From contig CAYHGP010000002.1 of NCBI GenBank assembly GCA_964356195.1, positions 1-64,000 of the forward strand: 64,000 bases of DNA, read 5' to 3'. The notes under the pieces are model-generated. The model saw only the letters and a list, made by a program, of their open reading frames with translations, did not search any database and was not told the DNA's origin. Below, piece after piece: positions 45,001-52,217 of this stretch; the first letter of the stretch is position 1, and each line of letters opens with the position of its first letter. The DNA comes from 2-02-FULL-48-14 sp964356195 (GTDB lineage: Bacteria; Patescibacteriota; Gracilibacteria; UBA1369; 2-02-FULL-48-14). The position numbers were made by a program, and so were the translations under genes.

Positions 45001-46830
45001 GAGACCTTCCGTAGCTTCAGCTTCAGTTGCGTCCATGCTGATTGGGAAGCTGTTGAACGTTACATCTGTTACAGACACGATAGTGAAATCGAGTACTGTC
45101 GCATCTTTAGCGTTGGTTGCAATGTCGGAAGCAGAAGGGCCGTTCGAAGAGATAGTGATATCTCCTCCCTCCAAAGTGGAGAAGGAACAGTCTGTGCTAG
45201 CGGTTGCATCACAAGTTGCAGTACCGTCGTAACCATCTGCGTTATCTCGATCAACAGTCATTCCGAAACCGTAGAGGTTTCCAATGGCTACTACATCGGT
45301 GTTCTGATCAATGTAAACTTTAACGGTGTCGCCCGTGCGTCCCGTATTGAAGTCTGCGGTAACGTAGAAGCTCTTAGAGGCACCTTTAGCAATACACCAT
45401 CCTGATGAGTTCTCACATTCCGTAGAATCTCCGGAGAAGTCTCCATCAATCACGAAACGGATAATGTCATTGGAGTCAACGGCGTCAACTTGTGCAATAG
45501 GCTCTGCATCATCGCCAGAGACATAAAGGTTAAAGTTTTCAACGTCCGCGGTGCTAACACTTCCTGAAAGATAGAGACCAAGCTCTTCAACTCCTGCAGC
45601 TTCAGTAGCGGCGGAAAGTTTGAATTTAGAAATGGTAGCTCCATCTTCACCTACCTGAGCATCAACAATGCTACCATTCTTTTGAACGGTAAGCGTTCCT
45701 GAGTCAGTAGTGGAAATGCTGTGCTTAGCAGCCTGAAGAGCGAAGTCTCCGTCAACGACGGCGTCGCCTGCATCAACCTTGGAAGCACTTACGATTTCGA
45801 GACCTACTTCTCCGGAGGAGGTGTAGTCACCCATGTCCATACGGACAGTGAGAGTAGCCATGTCACCTTCATCAACCGTGTAGGCGAGGTGGGTGAACGT
45901 AGCTTCGTTCGTAGAAGAGCTGATAGTTTTTCCGGAAGTCAAACGTTCGTTACCATCGTAGAGGTAAACCTGGTGAGTGGTAGAGAGCGTAGTGATTCCG
46001 TACTGGTGAACAGCGATAGAGTCAAGAGTGACATCTCCACCGTTTGCTGTGAAGTCCCAAGCAGCCAGTTCTACGGAAGTAGCCTGGGAAGGGATGGTCA
46101 TAGCATCGGGAGATTCATCGCTGACTTCAACCGTGAGGTCACCATCGCTAGTTACAGGCTCTTCCTCTGTTTCTCGCCAAACTGGATCAATGCCCATGAG
46201 GGACATTTTAGCAGCTTCAGCACGAGAAACGGAATCGCCAGGGGCGAATGTGGTGGAAGTTTTTCCATCAACGATGCTCCATGCGTATACAGTCTCCACG
46301 TAGGGACCGTACCAAGCGCTTGAGCTAACGTCGGAGAAAGTTCCAGTGGTTGAGACGAGATCGAGACCGGCCGCATCAGCAACCATCTTAGCGAAGGATG
46401 CGCGGTCGATGTTGTCGCCTGAACCAAACACTCCGGTAGCAACTCCATCAGCGTCGGTGTAACCGCCTACGATGTCGTAGAGAGCAGCCGTGTTGATGTA
46501 GTTTTCAAGAGTGTTGCTAGAACTCACATCGGAGAAACCTGCATCGTAGTCCTCATCAACAGGGTAGTCGAATGCGAGAACGAGAACTTTTGCAGCTTGG
46601 TCACGAGTGAGAGAGTCGTTAGGACCGAAATCTCCATTGTCATAACCGGACATGATGCTCGCATCTGAGATTTGATCCACGTAGTCGTAGTACCAAGCGC
46701 TGGTGCTTACGTCTGTGAATGTGTCTGCAGAAGCGATTCCTGTAAAGCTGACAAGAGATGTCAACAATGCGAGGATGCTCACGCTAGCCATGGACTTCTG
46801 GATCTTTCGAGTTACGAAAGAGATATCCAT
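42082..46830 (-). CDS. Giant S-layer protein with N-terminal SLH triplet
   Basis: 1582 residues. A signal peptide ends near IASA|DT (about 35). Three SLH modules follow (about 37-215: FTDVSTSAWYYDYVDQI, FSDVSSSNTLENYINTA, FSDVSSSAWYGPYVETV). The remaining 1350 residues are Thr/Ser/Asp/Val/Ala rich, with short Cys pairs (for example CGDASDC, CTSSTDC) suggesting local disulphides, and many Asp-rich loops that could bind calcium. It is probably the main S-layer lattice protein. It has a long 5' UTR, no Shine-Dalgarno sequence and a strong terminator. Confidence 0.9.
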   Translation of the reverse strand: MDISFVTRKIQKSMASVSILALLTSLVSFTGIASADTFTDVSTSAWYYDYVDQISDASIMSGYDNGDFGPNDSLTRDQAAKVLVLAFDYPVDEDYDAGFSDVSSSNTLENYINTAALYDIVGGYTDADGVATGVFGSGDNIDRASFAKMVADAAGLDLVSTTGTFSDVSSSAWYGPYVETVYAWSIVDGKTSTTFAPGDSVSRAEAAKMSLMGIDPVWRETEEEPVTSDGDLTVEVSDESPDAMTIPSQATSVELAAWDFTANGGDVTLDSIAVHQYGITTLSTTHQVYLYDGNERLTSGKTISSSTNEATFTHLAYTVDEGDMATLTVRMDMGDYTSSGEVGLEIVSASKVDAGDAVVDGDFALQAAKHSISTTDSGTLTVQKNGSIVDAQVGEDGATISKFKLSAATEAAGVEELGLYLSGSVSTADVENFNLYVSGDDAEPIAQVDAVDSNDIIRFVIDGDFSGDSTECENSSGWCIAKGASKSFYVTADFNTGRTGDTVKVYIDQNTDVVAIGNLYGFGMTVDRDNADGYDGTATCDATASTDCSFSTLEGGDITISSNGPSASDIATNAKDATVLDFTIVSVTDVTFNSFPISMDATEAEATEGLLNALVSNFTDIKIMNTDTGAVLFDGVDSNVFVAIEAETDTIQETAVTGDGDEDPSFHLFTDDFSMSPGEELNLALTMDVANTSTLEGMTFTAAVNLGTTYPQLKDTNNQTLTNSSVLVPTSAVTSKTMTVRSPSLALSLASTPGIKTWVKGAQDVQFSGLVFACGDASDCSVTDITLQGYYDDEGNQNDYDTAYLAADHTITLNSIVGSVWLEDADGVEIAPAKTVSGTTFQVVFDAVNWDLDAGETAVAYVVGDITTTATTQDIAFGISSAANVVVEDADGTVFGATASGSTTGTVGAASVCTSSTDCTTAPASYVTTSAGGVLTVAVSGATPSENIIVAGSSDVEISRFTFDSTLEDFIVENLSLNNRQSAATTAAMGDYDDNVVGLTISYTNSDGDTETKAGTLTGGTAVFSGMDLFVDEASTSTMVVYADLNTISSGADAGTFVDLAVSYNNFRAEAQSSGDTYQGGNLDAGSANLAIGTITWTDGDQTINDPVTAIAAPSSAQTLVVDNAGAGTPANLPVGTLLCVSADTTCSGESIMVVTQWTEGTVWTDYDAGPPVVTGLGDTVSTIVIDNADTAFADADNIVYSLPGTGFNAGTKQMHVYGSKPTLALSASTPSGTGHNVVANDGAFIFSISANAVEKVQMRAGAAGDDEDDVAGGAAIDDADVSQTSAAGEVVDGTFAIEVTFDANSVDDNDCFVTNQAHTAGTMDDYAYVSFWINSSEVDVTYNALEAIFNDDLTCDTVPGGDDQIDFSAANTLVNGTALTAGTQIIGGGTADHWDLVTLTVSGTLAASTTFGFNVNATDGTTDFAATDQLRIDGIVFHNEYIVVDMSSNAIFTTNATSGLTADLVEEGTVVAQGGVGFINASSAKVVFVPGGLNTTDTYTTIEVAAADSKDYTVRLNTDTLLTQTQSVDDPLTFAITYGSAAGGTVTPGGFWWSAYASSAQTLVRWVGNTSISTLTSTVSY

Positions 46831-46887
46831 AAAAAATGATTAAAAGAAAATAAGAATAAAACAGAATAAGCAATCTAAAAGCTTCCC

Positions 46888-46913
46888 CGAACCAGAAAGC
46901 AAAATCCGGTTCG
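46888..46913 (-). promoter_or_regulatory. 5' UTR hairpin upstream of the S-layer gene
   Basis: CGAACC (46888-46893) and GGTTCG (46908-46913) form a stem about 60 bases before the ATG, within a probable long leader. A promoter candidate TTGAAA-17-TTATTA lies near 46990-47020 on the minus strand. The hairpin could stabilise the mRNA. The remaining 47020-47160 shows no gene. Confidence 0.4.
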
Positions 46914-47162
46914 AGCAGGGGTCAGAATAAGTTGAAGTGTCCATCCCTTCGACCTAATAAAGGGGCAGACTCGTAAGTAAGGGAGTAATAATTTCTGTTT
47001 TTCCGGGTTTTCAAGGAGCGAATGGGACTAGGGCTCGTAAGTGAATTGAGGAGACTCGGCTTTGTCGACATTATTCTCGTGCTGTCTATTCTAACGAGGA
47101 CAGCGGACAAGTTGTTGCACTTAATACGTTGACAATGGACAGGTTTTTATTTGTAAGCTTTG

Positions 47163-47198
47163 CTCGCCTGTGGCGAGTTTGCGCTGGGCTGCGCCCAG
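47163..47198 (-). other. Two hairpins 3' of tRNA-Glu
   Basis: CTGGGC-N3-GCCCAG (47184-47198) and CTCGCC-N3-GGCGAG (47163-47177), each a 6-bp stem with a 3-base loop, directly downstream of the tRNA on the minus strand. They may serve as processing or termination signals, though no T-run follows. Confidence 0.5.
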
Positions 47199-47201
47199 TA
47201 A

Positions 47202-47276
47202 TGGTAGTCCCAAGGGGAATTGAACCCCTGTTTCCGGAATGAGAATCCAGTGTCCTAACCCCTAGACGATGGGACC
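47202..47276 (-). tRNA. tRNA-Glu (anticodon CTC)
   Basis: A 75-base cloverleaf: acceptor GGTCCCA paired with TGGGACT, D arm GTCTAGGGGTTAGGAC, anticodon stem CTGGA/TCCGG with loop TTCTCAT (anticodon CTC, reading GAG), T arm GGGGTTCAATTCCCC, and an encoded CCA end. The identity follows from the anticodon and the usual tRNA-Glu D arm. Confidence 0.95.
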
Positions 47277-47786
47277 GATTTTGAAACAACTTTGGACAGT
47301 TTACTCAGCTCTGTCTATTCGTTCAAGTTTTTGTGGACAAAATAGACATCGGCTTTGCGGACCACCGTGGACTATACACTCGCCTCCTTATTAGTGCCTA
47401 GTAAAAATTGCGAACCCTTAGAGATGGAATTCGTTTACGCCAAGCCAGATTTAATTGCTTTGACAAACCAAAGCTTGTTCTGTGATCTATGTTTTTTGAG
47501 TCATTTGGCGTGATTTTGTGTCCATTCGGGTAGTCGGCGACTAGTCAGCGATTTTTGATTTTTACAGGTTAGAAACTGAGCTATCGCCCGAACGAGGACC
47601 GTGCGAGAAATACCTTATAAGTCTCTTTTGGCCAAGCTTCACTTCGACTGGCCAAGCTAAGCTTTTTGGCTTGCCTTAGACACTTTTTAGCCTATGAATG
47701 GGACTCTGTATCTTTTTATTGCGGTTTTTATTAAATGTTGTACTTTACGTATTGCTTTCGTGCCAGTTTCCAATAAAGTAGGAGCT
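47277..47786. other. Intergenic region upstream of dnaJ
   Basis: About 510 bases without a convincing gene. It holds one exact copy of the 10-bp site of the 49.8-kb array (CGACTAGTCA at 47538-47547), a one-mismatch copy at 47369-47378, and two direct copies of TGGCCAAGCT near 47627 and 47648. An in-frame ATG at 47694 would extend DnaJ by 31 unrelated residues and is not preferred. No CIRCE heat-shock operator is seen. Confidence 0.6.
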
Positions 47787-48908
47787 ATGAACGATTTTTA
47801 CTCAACTTTAGGTCTTGAAAAAACCGCCAACGACGCCGATATCAAGCGTGCGTACCGAAAAAAGGCTCAGGAGTATCACCCTGATAAAAATCCGGGCAAT
47901 GCGGAATCTGAAAAGAAATTTAAGGCCGTGCAGGAAGCCTACGAAGTGCTTTCCGATCAACAGAAGCGTTCCCAGTATGATCAGTTTGGGTCCGCGGGTA
48001 GCGGGGCGGGCGGCGGCTACTATCAACAAAGTGCGCAGGGCTTTGACCCCAACCAGTTTGGGGGCTTTGCGGATATCTTTGAAAGCTTCTTTGGTCAGGG
48101 CGGCGGATTCGGAGGAGGAACAGGTCGTTCAAAGAAGAAAGGCCCCACTCCGGGGAAAGACATTGAGACTGAAATTCAAATTAAGTTCGAAGAAGCGGTG
48201 TTTGGGGTGAGCAAGCATTTGGAAATCACTAAGCCCGAAGTGTGTGAACATTGTAAGGGGGCGGGCAATGAACCGGGAACTTCGGTGAAAAGCTGCGGAC
48301 AATGCAATGGACAGGGCCAGGTACGCAGCACAAGACAGACCATTTTAGGCGCGATCAGCAGTGTACATTTGTGTCCACAGTGTCAAGGTCGCGGCGAGAT
48401 TCCAGATCAAATATGTACAAAGTGCAATGGACAGACCCGCGTGAAGACCACTCAGGAAGTCAGCGTGCAAATTCCGAAGGGGATTGAGGACGGAACCACG
48501 GTGAAATTAAAAGGGAAAGGAGCTGCCGGAACTTTTGGCGGAGCGCATGGGGATTTGTATCTCCATATTAGTGTGGCGCCGCATCCCAAGTTTTCCCGTG
48601 AAGAACGAACTATTTTTTCCACAGAGGCTATCCCTTTGGTCCAGGCTGTTATGGGCGCGACTATTAAGGTGGATACCATTCATGGGAAGGAGTCGCTGAA
48701 AATCCCTGCCGGAACTCAAGATGGGACCGAGCTTACTTTGAAAGGAAAAGGCTCCCCTTCTTTGAGGTCGGACACTTTGGGAGATCATAAGGTTACTATT
48801 CACGTGAAAATTCCCGAGAAGTTGAGCCGAAAGGAGCGGGAACTCTATGAACAGCTGGCTAAAGAAGCCGGCGTGGAGGTGAACAAGGGCGGGTTTGGAT
48901 TGTTTTAG
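47787..48908 (+). CDS. dnaJ: Chaperone protein DnaJ
   Basis: 373 residues from the ATG at 47787, where AGGAG stands 2 bases upstream, one of few Shine-Dalgarno-like sequences in the window. The J domain has YHPDKNPG with the HPD triad, then a Gly/Phe region (about 75-120), four zinc-binding units CEHCKGAG, CGQCNGQG, CPQCQGRG and CTKCNGQ, and the substrate-binding C-terminal domains. DnaJ delivers unfolded clients to DnaK and stimulates its ATPase. No dnaK or grpE is adjacent. Confidence 0.95.
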   Translation: MNDFYSTLGLEKTANDADIKRAYRKKAQEYHPDKNPGNAESEKKFKAVQEAYEVLSDQQKRSQYDQFGSAGSGAGGGYYQQSAQGFDPNQFGGFADIFESFFGQGGGFGGGTGRSKKKGPTPGKDIETEIQIKFEEAVFGVSKHLEITKPEVCEHCKGAGNEPGTSVKSCGQCNGQGQVRSTRQTILGAISSVHLCPQCQGRGEIPDQICTKCNGQTRVKTTQEVSVQIPKGIEDGTTVKLKGKGAAGTFGGAHGDLYLHISVAPHPKFSREERTIFSTEAIPLVQAVMGATIKVDTIHGKESLKIPAGTQDGTELTLKGKGSPSLRSDTLGDHKVTIHVKIPEKLSRKERELYEQLAKEAGVEVNKGGFGLF

Positions 48909-49023
48909 TTATGCACAGAGAAGGTGTCGAGTTTTGTGGAAAAGTTTTAAGTGAATTTTACAGGTTGCATCAGGTGGCGCAATCGCCAGTGAAAGTGTGT
49001 CGATGTATGTTTATAAGTTTCGC

Positions 49024-49049
49024 AAAACTAAAACTCGGCTTGCGCCGAG
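49024..49049 (-). terminator. Terminator of tRNA-Lys
   Basis: CTCGGC-N4-GCCGAG (49034-49049), on the minus strand followed by TTTTAGTTTTG, begins 5 bases after the tRNA 3' end. It uses the same stem as the palindromes at 2195, 14772 and 63901. Confidence 0.7.
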
Positions 49050-49053
49050 CGAG

Positions 49054-49129
49054 TGGTGGGTCAGCCGGGACTTGAACCCGGGACCATTAGCTTAAAAGGC
49101 TATTGCTCTACCAACTGAGCTACTGACCC
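49054..49129 (-). tRNA. tRNA-Lys (anticodon TTT)
   Basis: A 76-base cloverleaf: acceptor GGGTCAG/CTGACCC, D arm GCTCAGTTGGTAGAGC, anticodon stem ATAGC/GCTAT with loop CTTTTAA (anticodon TTT), T arm CCGGGTTCAAGTCCCGG and an encoded CCA end. Reads AAA and AAG. Confidence 0.95.
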
Positions 49130-49190
49130 ACTTGTGTGGGCATGAAGAACCCACGGGCGTATTTTATGGATGAAGGCTCCTGTGCGCAAG

Positions 49191-49742
49191 CTATTCTTCA
49201 GACCGTTGAAAGAAACTGAGAAGAACCAGTCCTACAACAGGGAGTGCAAACCAAACATTATAGTTGTCCACAATGGCTTTCACGAATTCAGATTCTTGAT
49301 ACAAATTGGTGGCGAAGGTGGCTTGCGTGTTTCCGAGAACGAAAGAACCTCCCGTTAAGTAGACCAAAAGTGTACTCACCATGAGTCCCGCGTTGAGAAA
49401 CCCAAAACTTAAGTTTGCCAGAATGCGAGTGACAACGGATCTCTCCGGAAGAATATCCACCTGAAAGCCTCCTTTTATAGAGAGCAGCACGACGACGAGA
49501 ACAAAGGTAAAGATTTTTATCATCACCATGGCCTGCTCCCCCATTGCACCTTGAAGAGTTGGAGCGGCCGGAAGAAGGTAGACCTGAATAAGATTTCCAA
49601 TACCATCCGCCGTGAGGATGGCCATGTAAGAAGAGATGATGACCTTGAGCGTTTGATTGCGCCCAATTATAAAACTGTAGGCAATAACTACCGCGAAGAA
49701 GACGAGGATGAAGAGGTCCCAGGAAAGGCGAATGTTTTCCAT
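49191..49742 (-). CDS. Multi-spanning membrane protein, unknown
   Basis: 183 residues with four to five predicted membrane helices (about 9-26, 36-56, 71-89, 104-126, 160-178) and an N-out or N-in leader of few charged residues. It vaguely resembles CvpA-type proteins in size and layout, but no signature is clear, so I leave the family open. It is divergent from the HTH gene at 50107 and shares the site-rich intergenic region with it. Confidence 0.7.
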   Translation of the reverse strand: MENIRLSWDLFILVFFAVVIAYSFIIGRNQTLKVIISSYMAILTADGIGNLIQVYLLPAAPTLQGAMGEQAMVMIKIFTFVLVVVLLSIKGGFQVDILPERSVVTRILANLSFGFLNAGLMVSTLLVYLTGGSFVLGNTQATFATNLYQESEFVKAIVDNYNVWFALPVVGLVLLSFFQRSEE

Positions 49743-49815
49743 GGCGCTGGCAATTAAACTAGCGAAAGTTTAGCAAAAACCGTGGGTAAAACAAAGTTCA
49801 TCTTAATTTTTTATG

Positions 49816-50396
49816 TGGATAGGCGTTGTATAGGCGATGACTAGTCGGTGTATAGGCGGAGTTCATGAGCTGCCGTGTCAACTAGTCAGATTTGAAGTTT
49901 TGACTAGTCGGAAAGTTTTGCACAAATAAACTGTAAAGTTGAGTTTTGTATAGGCGCCGACTAGTCGGAATTTGGGGTTTTGACTAGTCGGAATGTCGAC
50001 TATACAATGTTGTCTAATTCGCCTAGACAGTTGACTAGTCGGATTTGATTTTTCCTTTACAACAAGCCATCTTTCGCCTATACACTTGTGATAAGGCGAC
50101 ACAACTATGAGTCAGCAGGATTTTCTCACATTGGAAGAGGCGGCCAAGGCACTTAAGAAATCGGTGCAGACTTTGCGTAGGATGATTAAACGCGGGGAAA
50201 TGCCTGCACAACGGGTCAGAACGCCCCAAGGATTCAACTATGTGATTCGAAAAGATGACGTTATTGTGGAGGAAACTCCTGTGCCGGAGCCTGCCAAAGA
50301 AGTGTTGTCTAATTCGCCTATACAAACTGAGGTTTTAGCGCAGCAGCAAGAGGCTGTTCAAGTGTTGACTAGTCAAAAGCAAATTCCGACTAGTCA
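49816..50396. repeat. Dense array of 10-bp sites TGNNTAGNCG
   Basis: Exact matches on either strand begin at 49816, 49827, 49838, 49849, 49901, 49947, 49981, 49997(-), 50020(-), 50032, 50075(-), 50315(-) and 50387(-); one-mismatch copies begin at 49879, 49958 and 50366. The first four are spaced by exactly 11 bases, as are 49947 and 49958. Two subtypes alternate: TGACTAGTCG (near-palindromic) and TGTATAGGCG. Sites at 50315, 50366 and 50387 lie inside the HTH gene. A 22-base stretch at 50008-50029 recurs at 50303-50324 with one change. Confidence 0.9.
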
Positions 50397-50619
50397 GAGT
50401 GAGTTGATGCCGCTTTTGGAAAACGTTTTTTACACCATTGACAGAAATCTGTCCGCTGACGGAAGTAGGTCAGCGCCGCTGCTCAAAGTCATTGAGCTTC
50501 AGCATAAAGAAAAAATGATGCTCATCCGTATCTTGGAAAAAATGCAAATGGAGCTGAATCAAAGATCGGAGAAACCGCGTTCTTTTTTGGACCGAATGGC
50601 GGATTGGTTCTTTGAATAA
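50107..50619 (+). CDS. MerR/BldC-like helix-turn-helix DNA-binding protein
   Basis: 170 residues. The N-terminal domain (about 6-52, LTLEEAAKALKKSVQTLRRM then GEMPAQRV) is the excisionase/MerR/BldC type of helix-turn-helix. A Pro/Gln-rich linker (55-100) is encoded by DNA that itself carries three array sites (VLSNSPIQT, VLTSQ, IPTSQ). The C-terminus (105-170) is helical and ends in an amphipathic segment (RSFLDRMADWFFE) that could touch a membrane. The gene lies in the array it probably binds. It may be an autoregulator or a nucleoprotein or anchoring factor. Confidence 0.8.
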   Translation: MSQQDFLTLEEAAKALKKSVQTLRRMIKRGEMPAQRVRTPQGFNYVIRKDDVIVEETPVPEPAKEVLSNSPIQTEVLAQQQEAVQVLTSQKQIPTSQSELMPLLENVFYTIDRNLSADGSRSAPLLKVIELQHKEKMMLIRILEKMQMELNQRSEKPRSFLDRMADWFFE

Positions 50620-50684
50620 GCATTTGGGCTTGCGGCGCTTGGGGCTCAGCCTTAGACTTTCATCGCTTTTTAGCTGCGGCCCGC

Positions 50685-52214
50685 ATGAAACTTTACGACA
50701 ACACCTGGGGATTTTCGGTGGAACACAGCAATCCTTTCCGTTTGTTCCCCCTGCTTCAAGAGTTGGCACGCGAGGGGAATAAACCGGATGAGATTATTGA
50801 CCTGTCGCGAGGAGATCCGGGCTATGGTTACGCGCCTTCCGTGCGTGGTCGAGATTTTTCTTCATTCCTTTTGTTTTTAGACACGAAACTCAACAATACG
50901 CATCGACTGTTCGCTGCATCGAAAAAAGAAGAGGAGAGCCAAATTCTGGAAGAAATTGGTGTTTATGCCCGCAGCGCCTATGTGCCGGCACTCGCCACGC
51001 GCTATTTGAACGATTTGAGTGAGTTTATAAAACGTTGCATTCAAATTGCGGGGGAAGAAGGTGAAGTAATGAGCCCTTACGACGTGCTTTACGAAATTTT
51101 CAAATATTCCACCATCAGCGGCGGAACTTACCACAGTCCTTTGGGGGAGCTTTTGGTGAGACGCATTGTTGCTTGGGAACATCGGAAGACTATTCAGACT
51201 CCACTGAGTTCGGATGACGTTATTATTACAAGCGGAGCCACGCACGCAATCGGGACGGTGTTCAAATTGCTTGGACAAGAAGGCCTCCAATTTTTGGCGC
51301 ACGGCGACAAAGTGCTGGTGACCTCGCCGGTGTACAGTCCTTATTTTCACATTTTGAACAACCGCGGACTGCAGACCGTTAGTATTTCGATGGATGCGAC
51401 GACCGGAAAAATTGATCCGGAAAGCATGGAGATGCTGAAAACTTTGACGGGTGTGAAGGTGGTTTTGATTATTGACCCCAACAACCCCACCGGCTTCCCT
51501 CTTGATGAGGAAACTTTGGCGACATTGGCGAATTTTGCGCGTGAACAGGATGCGATTGTGATTTCGGATGAGGTTTACAGTTCGTTTTTTGATGATTCCA
51601 AGTCCATTGTGGATTTGTGCCCCGAACGTACCCTGCGCATTCAGGCCCGCTCTAAAATCGAAAGGAGTACCGGCTTGCGTTTTGGAGATATTTTGATCAC
51701 CAAAGAGACCAATGCCTACCTCACGGAACAACTCTTAAAAGGCCTGCTTCCCGAAGATCAAGATTTTAAACGCGCGTTTTTGATGGCCAAGGGTCCTGGT
51801 GGTGTTCACGGGGAATTTTTCCACACGACTTTTGTGAGCGGCTTCGATCAATACTTAGGGGCGGCGCATATTCTTTTGGGCGGAGACGAGCGTCAAAAAT
51901 ATAAAGACTGGCTTCGAAAAAATCGTGATATTTACTGTCAGACCATGGGCCTGCCTCATCAAGGAAATATGTATTATGTACTCTTTGATATGGATGAGGT
52001 GCCGGGTTGCCGTGTGCAAAGTTTGCCGCCCGAACAAAAAATCTACGATTTGGCCAAGTTGGGCGTGGTGTATTTGCCGGCCAACTTATTTTATTCTGAA
52101 GCGGATCGTGCAAAGAAACCCAGGACTTCCATGATTCGGGCTTCCCTGGCGAACGCCACGCCGGAGAAAGTGAAGCGCGCGGCGGAACTTACTCGTTACT
52201 ACTTAACCCACTAG
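50685..52214 (+). CDS. PLP-dependent aminotransferase, class I/II (fold type I)
   Basis: 509 residues, longer than the usual 400. The PLP site reads SKIERSTGLRFGD, with the Schiff-base Lys in SK, and DPNNPTGFPLDEETL and ISDEVYSSF carry the conserved Asn, Asp and Tyr. A 110-residue N-terminal region (IDLSRGDPGYGYAPSVRG) resembles larger enzymes related to aspartate 4-decarboxylase or aspartate aminotransferase. The next gene, 3 bases on, is glutamate dehydrogenase, so it likely exchanges amino groups with 2-oxoglutarate. The amino acid substrate is unclear. Confidence 0.85.
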   Translation: MKLYDNTWGFSVEHSNPFRLFPLLQELAREGNKPDEIIDLSRGDPGYGYAPSVRGRDFSSFLLFLDTKLNNTHRLFAASKKEEESQILEEIGVYARSAYVPALATRYLNDLSEFIKRCIQIAGEEGEVMSPYDVLYEIFKYSTISGGTYHSPLGELLVRRIVAWEHRKTIQTPLSSDDVIITSGATHAIGTVFKLLGQEGLQFLAHGDKVLVTSPVYSPYFHILNNRGLQTVSISMDATTGKIDPESMEMLKTLTGVKVVLIIDPNNPTGFPLDEETLATLANFAREQDAIVISDEVYSSFFDDSKSIVDLCPERTLRIQARSKIERSTGLRFGDILITKETNAYLTEQLLKGLLPEDQDFKRAFLMAKGPGGVHGEFFHTTFVSGFDQYLGAAHILLGGDERQKYKDWLRKNRDIYCQTMGLPHQGNMYYVLFDMDEVPGCRVQSLPPEQKIYDLAKLGVVYLPANLFYSEADRAKKPRTSMIRASLANATPEKVKRAAELTRYYLTH

Positions 52215-52217
52215 ACC

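Noticed and set aside
46922..47110. 62-codon ORF on the minus strand upstream of the S-layer gene
   Set aside because: Lies in the probable 5' UTR and promoter; composition is not protein-like and no start context.
47277..47786. CIRCE heat-shock operator before dnaJ
   Set aside because: No TTAGCACTC-N9-GAGTGCTAA-like element found.
47694..47786. 31-residue N-terminal extension of DnaJ
   Set aside because: DnaJ proteins start directly before the J domain, and an AGGAG lies right before the ATG at 47787.
49743..50106. Chromosomal origin with DnaA boxes
   Set aside because: No TTATCCACA-type boxes and no dnaA or dnaN nearby; the repeats differ from DnaA sites.
49816..50396. CRISPR array
   Set aside because: Repeats are only 10 bp, occur in both orientations with irregular spacing and partly inside a gene, and no cas gene is near.
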